Source: Pseudoduganella ginsengisoli | GTDB lineage: Bacteria > Pseudomonadota > Gammaproteobacteria > Burkholderiales > Burkholderiaceae_D | Length of the DNA: 64,000 nt | Reading direction: 5' to 3' | Assembly (NCBI RefSeq): GCF_009720865.1 | Contig: NZ_WNLA01000002.1 | Location: 124,001-188,000, forward strand | In this document: one piece after another, positions 50,427 through 60,413 of the stretch | Layout: the number at the start of each line of letters is the position of its first letter | Position numbering within the stretch: the first letter of the stretch is position 1 | Notes under the pieces: generated by a model | What the model saw: the letters and a program-made list of their open reading frames with translations, nothing else | Database searches by the model: none | What the model was told of the DNA's origin: nothing | Program-made: the position numbers and the translations under genes

Positions 50427-53256
50427 ATGCATAAGCAAAATCAATTCCGTCATACCATCCGTTTGCTGCCTATCGTTGCCCTGCTGGCCGGCGCAGGCTT
50501 CAACGCCCATGCCGCCGGCCAGTCTGCCGATGCGGGCATTGCCGAACTGCGCGCGGAAATCGCCCGCATCCAGGCCGAGAATGCGCGCCTGAAAGAAGCG
50601 CTGGCCGCGCAAACCGGCAGCGCCGCCGCTCCCACAGCCGCCTCCCCTACGGCAGTGGCGCCCGCCCCTGCCCCGGCAGCGCAGGAAGAAGAAGCGCAGG
50701 CGCTGGGCGCCGTCACTGTCCGTGGCCGCAAAAAGATTGAAACCTTGAAGGAAGTGCCGCTGTCGATTTCTGTCGTCAGTGGCCAGGAACTGGACCGGGA
50801 ACTGGCGCAGGATTTGTCCGCCATCACCAAAACGGGGCGCCAATGTCCAGTTCAACCAGAACAATACGCGGGGCGCATCACTGTCGGTACGGGGCCTGGG
50901 CAAGCGCTCGTTCACGGAAACGCAAGACCCCAGTGTCGGCGTGGTCGTCGATGGCGTCAGCTACGGCCTGTCTCAGCTGGCCAACTTTGATTTTTACGAC
51001 GTGGAATCCGTCGACGTGGTGCGCGGACCGCAGGGTACACTGGGCGGAAAAGGCGCCAGTTCCGGCGTCGTCACCATCAATACCCGCAAGCCGTCGTTTT
51101 ATCCGACCGCGGATTATTCCATCACGTATGGCCAGAATGAAACCGTGATCGGCAAGGCCAACCTGGGCGGGCCGGTCATCGATGATTTGCTGGCGTGGCG
51201 CGGCTCGTTCATCGTGCACCGGGCGCGCGGCTTTTATGACAACAACTTCGACCACAATTACAGCCTGTATAACAAGAACCGCGTCAGCGCCCGCACGCAA
51301 TTCCTGTTCACGCCGACCAGCACCTTCAATGCCCGCATCAGCCTCGATGTGGAACCGCATGCGCCGCAAGTGCAGAATGGCCTGACGTTTTACAAGAACC
51401 AGCCGGACCGCTTTGCCGATGGCAGCCTGACCGACCCGAGCGGCACCACGACGCGCGCCAAGCTGACGGGGTTCACCAATGCCGGCGGCGTGTTCACGGG
51501 CCCGCGCGCATGGTTCAGCAACCGTTCGTTCAACGGCGCCCCTTACACGTATGACGCCAACTATATTGGCGACGACAACATCAACTTCAATGAAAACCAG
51601 GGCCAGACCGTGCATAACAAGGGCGGCTCCGCTGAATTGACGTGGGACTTGCCGGGCCATGTCTTCACGTCGCAATCGGCAGTGCGCATTTACTCATTCG
51701 ACGCCCACAACGATGAAGGCACGCCGTTCGACATCAGCCGCAATGGCGGCGGCGGTGTGGCCTACCGCCAGTTCACGCAGGAATTCAAGCTGAAATCCAA
51801 ACCGGGCGGGCCGCTCGACTATGTGGCAGGCTTGTTCCACATCCGCACCGATGATGACATTGCTTCGAAGTCCGGCTGGGGCTCCGATGCGGGCGCGTGG
51901 TTTGCCACCACGGCCCAATACAATACGCTGGAGCGCAACGCCGGCGTCAACCGGGGTGCGGGGCTGGCCCTGTTGAAAGATGCGCTCGATGACTTGATCG
52001 TCAAAGGCGATACCGTCGTGCACACGAAGAGCAATGCGCTGTATGGCAATGCGACGTGGCACACCACGGACAAGGTTAATGTCACGGGCGGCTTGCGCGT
52101 CACGCGCGAAGACCGTACCACGACCGATACCCGCATACTGACCGCGAACGGCACCGGCGCGGCGCTGAACCCAGTCGCCGTGCGGGGCGTGGCGCTGGGC
52201 GGATTTAACAGTGCGGCCACCGGCGCGCTGGGTGCAGGCAACAGCGTCGATCAGCTGGCGCAGGCCGACGCCATCGCCAATAAATACTATGGCGCCGCCA
52301 TCACGTCCATACCGGGCGGCGCCTATGCCGGCCTGACTGCCGCCCAGCAGGCGCAGGTAGCTGCGGCCAAGGCGCTGCGCGCGGGCCAGATCGGCCAGCT
52401 GCTGTCCGGCGTGCAGGCCAAATATGGCGATACGCTGTACACGGCCACGCTGGCGCCGTCGTACCGTTTCAATGACCAGTTCACAGCCTACACGTCATGG
52501 CAATATGGCGAGAAATCGGGTTCCGCGCTGAACGTCAACGGCGTCAATGCCAACGTGCGGCCGGAGAAAACCCATGCCTTTGAGGTGGGCTTGAAGACTT
52601 CGCTGCCGCAGTACAGCCTCGTATTGAATACGGACTTGTTCCTGATGAACATCAAGGATTACCAGTCCGCCGTGCGTGTCGTCGATGAATTCACGACGGC
52701 CACCAATATCGCCAATAACCAGGCCAACCCGATTGCCTATGTGACGGCACAGGGCAACGTGCCGAAAGCCCGCGCCAAAGGGCTGGAGTTCGATGGCGTG
52801 TACAGCGGCATCCCGAACCTGTCGGTGCGCTTCTCCGGCGCATGGAATGATGCCCGCTACGTCAGCTTCCCCCTGGCCGCCAAGCCGGACGAACTGGCGT
52901 ACCTGCCGGGCGCGTATGTCGACCAGAGCGGACTGCCACTGCCGGGCGCCGCCAAGTGGACCGGCAATATCGGCGCGGAATACCGCAAGCCTTACAACGG
53001 CCGTGAATACCACGCCAGCTTCAATACCGCGTTCACCAGCCGCTATAACAATACGGACACGATGTCGTCGTATGGCTGGGTCAGCGGCGGCGCCATCACG
53101 GACTTTTCGCTGGGCGTGGCGTTCAAGGGCGGCTTTGACGTCAGCCTGACCGTGAAAAATGCATTCGATAACCGCAACCATGAACCGGCCTGGGTCAGCT
53201 ATTCGCCCAACCCGTATCCACGGTGGTATGGCATCACGTTCAGCGGCAAGCTGTGA
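50427..53256 (+). pseudogene. TonB-dependent receptor, frameshifted after the plug begins
   Basis: The first frame (from ATG 50427) gives a signal peptide, a short coiled coil (GIAELRAEIARIQAENARLK), a Pro/Ala linker and the TonB box/plug beginning (AVTVRGRKKIETLKEVPLSI). At AAAACGGGG (50829-50837) the frame changes: GANVQFNQNNTRGASLSVRG and the barrel continue in the +1 frame to 53256, ending GITFSGKL. Removing one A or one G restores a 942-residue protein that aligns throughout with the intact paralogue at 53478-56273. It is therefore a recent pseudogene, a phase-variable gene, or a sequencing error. Substrate unknown. Confidence 0.88.
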
Positions 53257-53354
53257 ACCATTGGCCGTAAAGCGGCGCCATATGCATATATCGCTTTAGC
53301 CATGAACAGAATCCACCACTAACGTAGCAAGCATTACCGCAAGTTAGCGGCACG

Positions 53355-53372
53355 CTGTTGCGCAATCAACAG
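53355..53372. promoter_or_regulatory. Putative enhancer site of the second TonB receptor
   Basis: CTGTTGCGCAATCAACAG keeps the 6-bp arms and spacing of the dyad at 50214-50231. It lies about 52 bp upstream of the -24 element at 53424. Confidence 0.7.
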
Positions 53373-53423
53373 CGCGCCGGTGGAAATCCACGGATTGGCG
53401 TGGTTTCCGCGGGTTTTCCACTA

Positions 53424-53439
53424 TGGCACGCCATTTGCT
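53424..53439 (+). promoter_or_regulatory. Sigma-54 -24/-12 promoter of the second TonB receptor
   Basis: TGGCACGCCATTTGCT matches TGGCACG-N4-TTGC exactly. The predicted RNA start near 53450 leaves a 28-nt leader to the ATG at 53478 but almost none for the TTG at 53457, which favours the ATG. Confidence 0.85.
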
Positions 53440-53477
53440 GAGGTAAGGCTGTTCTCTTGTTCAATGAAAGCCTCGCA

Positions 53478-56273
53478 ATGACGAATCAAAACCCATACCG
53501 AACCGCCCTGCCGTTCCGCCTGTCCCCGATTGCCGCATCATTGGCCGCCATCGTGGCCGGCGCCGCCCTGCTGGCATCGGCGCCGCTGCATGCGGCGGAA
53601 CCCACCGTGACGCAACCGTCCGTGGCCGAACTGCAGGCGGAAATCGCGCGGCTCAAGCAAATCATCGCAACGCAAAATCCTTCGGCCGCACAGGGTGCGC
53701 CGGCGGCCGCCGCTGCGACCACGCCAGTTGCTGCCGCTGAGCCGGCGCCCGCCGCAGACGAATCGCAAACGCTGGGCGAAGTCACGGTGCGCAGCCGTAA
53801 CCGCCTCGAACGTTTGCAGGACGTGCCGCTGTCCGTGTCCGTCGTGACGGGCAAGGAATTGGACCGCCTGCAGGCAACCGACATCAAATCGCTGACGCAG
53901 CGCGCCGCCAATGTGTCGTGGAACCAGGGTAACCAGCGTACGGCCAGCCTGGCCATCCGTGGCGTCGGCAAGCAAGGCCAGACGGAAGCGCAAGATCCCA
54001 GCGTCGGCCTGATTGTCGATGGTGTCAATTACGCCTATAACGCGTTGTCGTCCAGCTTTGACTTCACCGACGTCGATGCGGTGGAAGTCACGCGCGGCCC
54101 GCAAGGCACGCTGCTGGGAAAAAACACCAGCGTGGGCGTCGTCAACGTCACCACGCGCCGTCCGTCGTTCACGCCGGATGCGTCGTGGTCGCTGACCATC
54201 GGCCAGCAAGACACGGTGCAAGGCCGCTTCGCGGCGGGCGGTCCGATCGTTGACGGCTTGCTGGCCTACCGCGCCAACCTGTCCGTCAGCAAAGGCGAAG
54301 GCGACATCAAGAATGCGTACAACAAGGATATTACGTACACCAACAAGGACCGCGTGTCGGGCCGTTTGCAATTCCTGCTGACGCCGGACTCATCGTTCAG
54401 CGCCCGCGTCGCGCTCGATGCGCAGCCGCGCGCCGGCGAAACCTACAACGGCCGTACCATCAATACGCCGACGCCAAACATCTATTCAAACGGCGACAAA
54501 AATACATTGGCGACTGATCCTGCTGTGCGCCTGGCCCGCCGCTGGTTCACGCAGCAAACCGGCTATACGTACCAGGACAACTTCCTCAACGAGAAAACCT
54601 TCGTCGTCAACAACGATAACCAGCGGCCGCTGGTCACCGGCAGCAATGGCGCGGCGGCAGAGCTGAACTGGTACCTCGATAAATTCAACATCACGTCCAT
54701 CACGGCCTACAAGGATTACCACTTCAACGCGACCAATGATGAAGGCACGCCGTTCGACGTGCACCGCAACTCCGGAGGCTTCTGGAATGACTACCGCCAG
54801 GCCACCCAAGAATTGCGGCTGTCATCCCAGCCGGGCGGCTTCGTTGACTACCAGGCCGGCATCTTCCTGATGAAGGTGGATAACCAGGCCGATTACCGCC
54901 GCGAGTGGGGTAATGACGCCGGCGCGTGGTACGCCACCGCGCCGCAGTACGGCCGCCTGGATGCGGATGCCGCCGGCCGCTACCTGCTGCAAAATTCGCT
55001 GGACCGCCTGCAGATGTCGTTCAATTCGCCGGCCGGCACACAGGATATCCGCAACAAGAGCGCCGCCGTCTTTGCACAGGCCAACTGGCACCTGTCCGAC
55101 CCGCTGACCCTGACGACCGGCCTGCGCTTCACCCGCGAAGACCGCCGCAACAAAGGCAGCACCCTGGTCAACAACTATGGCAACGCGCCGGAACTGAACC
55201 CCGTCGCCGTCAATGGCGTGGCATTCGGCGGCTTTGACAGCAGCGCCAATGGCACACTCACCGCGAACAACAGCGCCGCGCAAATTGCGCTTGCCAATAC
55301 GCTGGCCGCGAAATACTTCGGCGCCGCCTCCTACGCCGCGCTGACGGCGGCGCAGCGCCAGCAGGTGGCCGACGCCAAGGCCATCCGCGTCTCGCAAATC
55401 GGCGTGGTCTTCGCGCCGACGGAAGCGGAACCATTCAAAGATACGCTGCCCGCCTTTGTATTGAGCCCTTCGTATAAATTCAATAAAGACTTGACGGCCT
55501 ACGCATCGTGGCAATATGGCGAGAAGGCGGGCATTTCCCAGCTGACCAATGGCGTCTCGAACCTGGTGCGCAAGGAAAAAACCAATGCGCTGGAAACGGG
55601 CATCAAGTCCGCGCTGCTGGACCGGAAGCTGCTGATCAACGCCAACCTGTTCCTTATGAATATCAAGGATTACCAGCAAGCCGTGCGGGTGCTGGATGTC
55701 TACACCACCAATCTGGCGAAGCAGAATAACGATCCTCAGCTGTATTACACGACGGCGACGGGCAATGCGCCGAAAGTGCAAGCCCGGGGCCTGGAATTCG
55801 ATGGCGCGTATTCCGGCATTACCAACACCACGCTGCGCTTCTCGGGCGCCTACACGGACGCGCGCTACAAAGACTTCAAGCTGTCCGCACAGCCGGTGGA
55901 AAACGGCTATCCGGGCGCCGCGCCTTACCGCGACGTGACCGGCCAGGCGTTGCCGGGCGCCTCGAAGTTCACGTTCAACGTGGGCGCCGACTACCAAAAA
56001 CCTGTCTTGACGGACAAGGCATTCCACGCCAGTTTCAACACCGCGTACAACTCGCGCTATAACGCGGACAATACGCTGTCCAGTTATGGCTGGGTGGGCG
56101 GCTCGGCCATCACGGATTTGGCCGTGGGCCTGGGCACGCGCAGCGGCTCGTTTGACGTCAGCGTCATCGTGAAGAACGCGTTCCAGAACGATGCGCCGCT
56201 GACGAAGACGTGGAATACGTACACGCCTGCCGTGCCGCGCTGGATCGGACTGGTGGTGAGCGGCAAGCTGTAA
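53478..56273 (+). CDS. TonB-dependent receptor with N-terminal coiled coil
   Basis: A 931-residue outer-membrane receptor, paralogous to the frameshifted gene before it. After the signal peptide (ending PLHAAEP) comes a coiled-coil segment (SVAELQAEIARLKQII), a Pro/Ala-rich linker of about 40 residues, the TonB box/plug (GEVTVRSRNRLERLQDVPLS, LAIRGVGKQ, VEVTRGPQGTLLGKN) and the barrel, ending RWIGLVVSGKL. The coiled coil before the plug is not part of standard receptors and might mediate trimer or partner contacts in the periplasm. The GPQGTL..K.. plug motif and length resemble siderophore/nutrient receptors of the iron-complex group, but the ligand is unknown. It likely uses the co-regulated TonB-ExbBD. 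Confidence 0.9.
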   Translation: MTNQNPYRTALPFRLSPIAASLAAIVAGAALLASAPLHAAEPTVTQPSVAELQAEIARLKQIIATQNPSAAQGAPAAAAATTPVAAAEPAPAADESQTLGEVTVRSRNRLERLQDVPLSVSVVTGKELDRLQATDIKSLTQRAANVSWNQGNQRTASLAIRGVGKQGQTEAQDPSVGLIVDGVNYAYNALSSSFDFTDVDAVEVTRGPQGTLLGKNTSVGVVNVTTRRPSFTPDASWSLTIGQQDTVQGRFAAGGPIVDGLLAYRANLSVSKGEGDIKNAYNKDITYTNKDRVSGRLQFLLTPDSSFSARVALDAQPRAGETYNGRTINTPTPNIYSNGDKNTLATDPAVRLARRWFTQQTGYTYQDNFLNEKTFVVNNDNQRPLVTGSNGAAAELNWYLDKFNITSITAYKDYHFNATNDEGTPFDVHRNSGGFWNDYRQATQELRLSSQPGGFVDYQAGIFLMKVDNQADYRREWGNDAGAWYATAPQYGRLDADAAGRYLLQNSLDRLQMSFNSPAGTQDIRNKSAAVFAQANWHLSDPLTLTTGLRFTREDRRNKGSTLVNNYGNAPELNPVAVNGVAFGGFDSSANGTLTANNSAAQIALANTLAAKYFGAASYAALTAAQRQQVADAKAIRVSQIGVVFAPTEAEPFKDTLPAFVLSPSYKFNKDLTAYASWQYGEKAGISQLTNGVSNLVRKEKTNALETGIKSALLDRKLLINANLFLMNIKDYQQAVRVLDVYTTNLAKQNNDPQLYYTTATGNAPKVQARGLEFDGAYSGITNTTLRFSGAYTDARYKDFKLSAQPVENGYPGAAPYRDVTGQALPGASKFTFNVGADYQKPVLTDKAFHASFNTAYNSRYNADNTLSSYGWVGGSAITDLAVGLGTRSGSFDVSVIVKNAFQNDAPLTKTWNTYTPAVPRWIGLVVSGKL

Positions 56274-56289
56274 ACGCTGCGTTTAAAAG

Positions 56290-56325
56290 ACGGACCCGCC
56301 GGCTAATCCGGTGCGGTCCGTTTTT
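56290..56325 (+). terminator. Rho-independent terminator after the second TonB receptor
   Basis: ACGGACC and GGTCCGT form a stem, with an inner CCGG pairing around the loop, followed by TTTTT. It ends the receptor transcript and separates it from the following sigma-54 operon. Confidence 0.85.
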
Positions 56326-56345
56326 GTCGTTTACCGCGCCGCGCG

Positions 56346-56363
56346 CTGATGCGCTTTCAACAG
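56346..56363. promoter_or_regulatory. Putative enhancer site of the cytochrome/DUF1501 operon
   Basis: CTGATGCGCTTTCAACAG matches the dyad at 53355-53372 at 15 of 18 positions and keeps both half-sites at the same spacing. It lies about 95 bp upstream of the -24 element at 56458. A weaker CTG...CAG dyad follows at about 56377-56394. Confidence 0.6.
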
Positions 56364-56457
56364 CCCTGCTGCTGCACTGCATACAGCGCATCAGCCCCTT
56401 CCCACGCGTCAGCAATAAATTCATTTCAAATCAATTAGTTAAGCAATTTCACGCAGC

Positions 56458-56473
56458 TGGCACGGCAGTTGCT
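56458..56473 (+). promoter_or_regulatory. Sigma-54 -24/-12 promoter of the cytochrome/DUF1501 operon
   Basis: TGGCACGGCAGTTGCT matches TGGCACG-N4-TTGC exactly. The expected RNA start near 56484 leaves a 34-nt leader with AGGAG before the ATG at 56518. Confidence 0.85.
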
Positions 56474-56517
56474 TTTAATGGTTCAGTTACGAATCCATTC
56501 CACAGGAGCTTCTGCCG

Positions 56518-58863
56518 ATGAAACTGAAAGCCATCACCATAGCCATACTGTTAGCCACCTCCACCGCCGTCACCATTGCGGCGGATGACAAAGCCGCAGC
56601 AGACGCCAAGGTTACCCCGCAAAATACTGCCGCCACGGCCAACAAAGCCTGGCAGTACACCGCGGTCCAGCGGCCCGACGTTCCGGCAGTCAAACAGAAA
56701 GCGTGGGTGCGCTCGCCGATCGATGCATTCGTGCTGGCCAAGCTTGAGCAAAAAAACCTGAAGCCGTCGCCCGATGCGGACCGTGCAACGTACATCCGCC
56801 GTGCCACGCTGGACACGTGGGGCGTGATCCCGACGCCGGAAGAAGTACACGCTTTCGTCAACGACAAATCGCCCGACGCGTATGAAAAGCTGGCCGACCG
56901 CCTGCTGTCGTCGCCACGCTTTGGCGAGCGCCAGGCGCGCCGCTGGCTGGACCTGGCCCGCTATGCGGACAGCGCGGGCTTCCAGAACGATAACACCCGC
57001 CCGAACAATTACCGCTACCGCGATTACGTCATCAACGCGTTCAACAGCGACAAGCCGTTCAACCGCTTCATCAAGGAACAGATCGCAGGCGATGAACTGT
57101 ATCCGGACAGCCAGGAAGCGAAAATCGCCACCGGCTTCCTGGCCGGCTACCCGGACAATTCCAACTCGCGCGACCTGATACAGCGCAAATACCAGATCGC
57201 CACCGACATGACGGACACTGTCGGCGAAACCTTCCTCGCGTCCACCATCGGCTGCGCGCGCTGCCACAACCACAAGGCGGACCGCGTCAGCCAGAAGGAA
57301 TACTTCCAGCTGCAGGCGTTCTTCGCCAACACCAGCTTTGATGAAAAGGTGCCGGCGGAAAAAGGCGAAGCGGAACTGGCGTATGAAAAACAGCAGGCAG
57401 CCTACCGTGCCGCCACCAAGGATATCCGCGACAAGCAAAAAGCCATCCTCGACACGGTGCGTGAAGCGGGCGTCAAGTACCACAAGGAGCGCTACCTGAC
57501 GGACAGCCGCGAAGCCATCTTCAAGCCGGAGTCGCAATGGACGCCGCTGGACCGCTGGGTCAACTTCCGCCTGAAATCCGTGTCGACCGAACAGGATATC
57601 GTGCAATACCTGCGCCTGACGGCCGAAGACAAGGATAGCGCCGACTACAACCCGGAAAACGTGGAAAAGTGGAAGCAGTACCAAAAGCTGACGGCGGAGC
57701 TGCGCAAGTTCGACAAGCTGCGCCCAGAACGGGGTTCGCTGTTCTATACGGCAGCCACGGAACTGGGCCGTCCGGATGCGCCCCCAACCCACGTGCGCTT
57801 CGGCGGCGTGCATGAGGCGCCGCTGGATCCGGTGGAGCCAGGCATCCCCGCGCTGTGGGCCAACGGCGCCAAGGTCGAGATCAAGCCGACCGCCACGTCG
57901 TCCGGCCGCCGCACGGCGCTGGCGAACTGGCTCGCCAGCCCGGAAAATCCGCTGACGGCCCGCGTGTTCGTCAACCGCGTGTGGAGCCAGTACTTCGCCA
58001 ACGGTATCGTGTCCACCGTGGCGGACTTTGGCCGCGCCGGCCAGAAGCCGACCCACCCGGAATTACTGGATTACCTGTCGTCTGATTTCGTGAAGAACGG
58101 CTGGAGCATCAAGCAGCTGCACCGCCAGATCCTGCTGTCGTCCGTGTACCGCCAGTCGTCCGCCGAGCGCGCCGACATTGCCGCCGCCGATCCGGACAAC
58201 AAGCTGCTGGGCGTGTATCCGCGCAAACGCCTGGAGGCGGAACAAATCCGCGATTCATTGCTGGCGGCGTCCGGCCGGCTGGAAGACAAGCTCGGTGGCC
58301 CGGCCGTGTTCCCGAAAGTGCCGTCCAACTTCAGCGCCGGCAACCTGTGGACGGCCTCGAACGACCCGCATGACCAGAACCGCCGCAGTATTTACACGTT
58401 CGTGCGCCGCAGCGTACCGTACCCGCTGACGCAAAACTTTGACCCGGCCGATCCATCGCAGGCACACCACAAGCGCAGCGTCACCACCACGCCGCTGCAG
58501 GCACTGGCCCTGTTCAACAGCGATGTCGTGCTGAACTGGTCGCAGGCGCTGGCTGGCCGCGTGATCCGCGAAGCAGGCAACGATGAAACCGCGCAGTTGA
58601 ACCGCCTGTACGAAATCCTGTTTGCCCGTACGCCGAGCAAAGCGGAACGCGCGACCTTGAAAGAGTTCCTGGACAAGCAGGAAAAAATCATCCTGGCGCG
58701 CAATGGCTCCGAAAAAGCCGACAGCAAGAACGACGGCAAATTCGAAGTGGCGATTCCGACCGGCCTGAAAACCAACCAGGCGATCAATCCCGTGCGCGCC
58801 GCGGCGCTGGTGGATTTGGTGCACACGGTGGCCAATTCGAACGATTTCGCTTACCGCTTCTGA
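56518..58863 (+). CDS. DUF1549/DUF1553 exported protein with CxxCH motif
   Basis: A 781-residue exported protein (signal peptide MKLKAITIAILLATSTAVTIA). Residues about 60-270 are DUF1549 and about 480-740 DUF1553, the pair common in planctomycete PSCyt-type proteins. The conserved CxxCH is present (Cys246, Cys249, His250 in GCARCHNHK), which might bind heme or metal. The usual N-terminal PSCyt1 cytochrome domain of long family members is absent. A charged, coiled-coil-like segment lies at about 280-330. It leads an operon with a DUF1501 protein, the normal partner of DUF1549 proteins, and cytochromes. Biochemical function unknown. Confidence 0.88.
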   Translation: MKLKAITIAILLATSTAVTIAADDKAAADAKVTPQNTAATANKAWQYTAVQRPDVPAVKQKAWVRSPIDAFVLAKLEQKNLKPSPDADRATYIRRATLDTWGVIPTPEEVHAFVNDKSPDAYEKLADRLLSSPRFGERQARRWLDLARYADSAGFQNDNTRPNNYRYRDYVINAFNSDKPFNRFIKEQIAGDELYPDSQEAKIATGFLAGYPDNSNSRDLIQRKYQIATDMTDTVGETFLASTIGCARCHNHKADRVSQKEYFQLQAFFANTSFDEKVPAEKGEAELAYEKQQAAYRAATKDIRDKQKAILDTVREAGVKYHKERYLTDSREAIFKPESQWTPLDRWVNFRLKSVSTEQDIVQYLRLTAEDKDSADYNPENVEKWKQYQKLTAELRKFDKLRPERGSLFYTAATELGRPDAPPTHVRFGGVHEAPLDPVEPGIPALWANGAKVEIKPTATSSGRRTALANWLASPENPLTARVFVNRVWSQYFANGIVSTVADFGRAGQKPTHPELLDYLSSDFVKNGWSIKQLHRQILLSSVYRQSSAERADIAAADPDNKLLGVYPRKRLEAEQIRDSLLAASGRLEDKLGGPAVFPKVPSNFSAGNLWTASNDPHDQNRRSIYTFVRRSVPYPLTQNFDPADPSQAHHKRSVTTTPLQALALFNSDVVLNWSQALAGRVIREAGNDETAQLNRLYEILFARTPSKAERATLKEFLDKQEKIILARNGSEKADSKNDGKFEVAIPTGLKTNQAINPVRAAALVDLVHTVANSNDFAYRF

Positions 58864-58903
58864 TCCAGCCCTGACTTCTAACCAACTATAAGGAAACAAC
58901 AAT

Positions 58904-60352
58904 ATGTGCCAACATCACTCCCGTCGCGACTTCCTGTTGAAATCCGGACTAGGGCTGGGCGCTGCAGCCGTCACCGGCTTCCTGCCTGGCGGCGGCCTGC
59001 TTGCTGGCGCCATGGCGGCTGACTTGATCGACCCGCTGGCGCCCAAAGCGCCGCACTTCCCAGCCAAAGTCAAATCCGTGATCTGGCTGCACATGAACGG
59101 CGCGCCATCGACGTTGGACTTGTTCGACTACAAGCCTGACTTGATCAAGCTGGCGGGCAAGGAAGTGCCGGCCTCGTTCCTGAAAGGGATCAAGACCAGT
59201 ACCCAAGGCGGTGTCGGCAAACTGTTCGCGTCCAAGCGCGAGTGGAAACAGTATGGTGAAAGCGGCCACTATTTCTCCGACCTGGTACCGAATATCGGTA
59301 CCCAGGCCGACAAGATCGCCTTCATCAAGTCCAGCGTCACGGTGGGCGCCACCCACGACATTTCCATCCTGAAGCTGAACACGGGCGACTTGAGCCCGGG
59401 CCGCCCATCGCTGGGCGCGTGGATCAGCTATGCGCTGGGTTCCGCCAATCCTGACTTGCCGCCTTACGTCGTGCTGTACAACGGCAAGAACGAACCAAGC
59501 GCCGGTTCCGTCAACTGGAACTCGGGTTTCCTGCCGGCCGTGTACCAGGGTACGGCGTTCCGTCCCGGTCCGTCGCCGATCTTCTACCTGGAGCGCCCGG
59601 AACTGCGCACCGATGGCCAGCAGCACGCATCGCTGGACTTGTTGCGCCGCCTGAACCAGCAAAACGCGGCCCGCTACCCTTCGGACACGGAACTGAAAGC
59701 CCGCCTGCGTTCATACGACCTGGCCGACCGCATGCAGGTATCCGCACCGGAAGCTGTCGACTTGAGCAAAGAAACCGACGCCACCAAGGAACTGTATGGC
59801 TTGAACGATGAAACGTCGGCCAGCTATGGCACCACGCTGCTGCGTGCGCGCCGCCTGGTGGAACGCGGCGTGCGTTTCATCCAGGTGGTGTCCGGCGCAC
59901 CGGACGGCCAGACCGACATCACCAGCTGGGACGCGCACAGCGACCTGGAAAAGAACCACAGCGTCAATGCCCGCATGATCGACAAGCCGATTGCCGGTCT
60001 GCTGGCGGACTTGCAGTCGCGCGGCCTGCTCGATACCACGCTGGTGGTATGGACGTCGGAATTCGGCCGTACGTCGTATGGCCAGAGCGGCAATGGCCGC
60101 GACCACAATCCATGGGGCTACACGCAGTGGATGGCGGGCGGCGGCGTCAAGGCCGGCTACACGCACGGCGCGACCGATGAAATCGGCCTGCAAGTGGCGA
60201 ACAAGGACCAGGCGGTCGACACCTACGACTTGCACGCCACCGTGCTGCAGCTGATGGGCCTCGACCACTTGAAGACGACGTTCCTGAACAACGGCCGCTC
60301 CGAGCGTCCGACCGTGGTGTACGGCAAAGTGATCAAGGAATTGATCGCCTGA
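58904..60352 (+). CDS. DUF1501 protein with Tat signal
   Basis: A 482-residue protein with a twin-arginine signal (HSRRDFLLKSGLGLGAAAV), so it is exported folded, probably with a metal cofactor. DUF1501 belongs to the alkaline phosphatase/sulfatase-like superfamily. Conserved parts are visible: WLHMNGAPSTLDLFDYKP, SWDAHSDLEKNH and TSEFGRTSYGQSGNGRDHNPWG. These carry the Asp, His and Glu that would bind metal. It follows the DUF1549/1553 gene by 40 bp with AAGGAAA before the ATG. Substrate unknown. The paired DUF1549/DUF1501 set suggests one shared periplasmic function. Confidence 0.9.
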   Translation: MCQHHSRRDFLLKSGLGLGAAAVTGFLPGGGLLAGAMAADLIDPLAPKAPHFPAKVKSVIWLHMNGAPSTLDLFDYKPDLIKLAGKEVPASFLKGIKTSTQGGVGKLFASKREWKQYGESGHYFSDLVPNIGTQADKIAFIKSSVTVGATHDISILKLNTGDLSPGRPSLGAWISYALGSANPDLPPYVVLYNGKNEPSAGSVNWNSGFLPAVYQGTAFRPGPSPIFYLERPELRTDGQQHASLDLLRRLNQQNAARYPSDTELKARLRSYDLADRMQVSAPEAVDLSKETDATKELYGLNDETSASYGTTLLRARRLVERGVRFIQVVSGAPDGQTDITSWDAHSDLEKNHSVNARMIDKPIAGLLADLQSRGLLDTTLVVWTSEFGRTSYGQSGNGRDHNPWGYTQWMAGGGVKAGYTHGATDEIGLQVANKDQAVDTYDLHATVLQLMGLDHLKTTFLNNGRSERPTVVYGKVIKELIA

Positions 60353-60413
60353 CCGTCGCACCGTACCACCGTTGCGGCGCAGGCTGGCCGCAACGGACTT
60401 GAATAGAAACAGT

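Noticed and set aside
50820..50840. Programmed ribosomal frameshifting in the TonB receptor
   Set aside because: No known slippery heptamer with downstream pseudoknot was evident and TonB receptors are not known to use this; mutation or sequencing error is simpler.
56551..58056. A 501-residue minus-strand frame across the DUF1549/1553 gene
   Set aside because: Antisense shadow; the plus-strand frame has signal peptide, CxxCH and domain matches.
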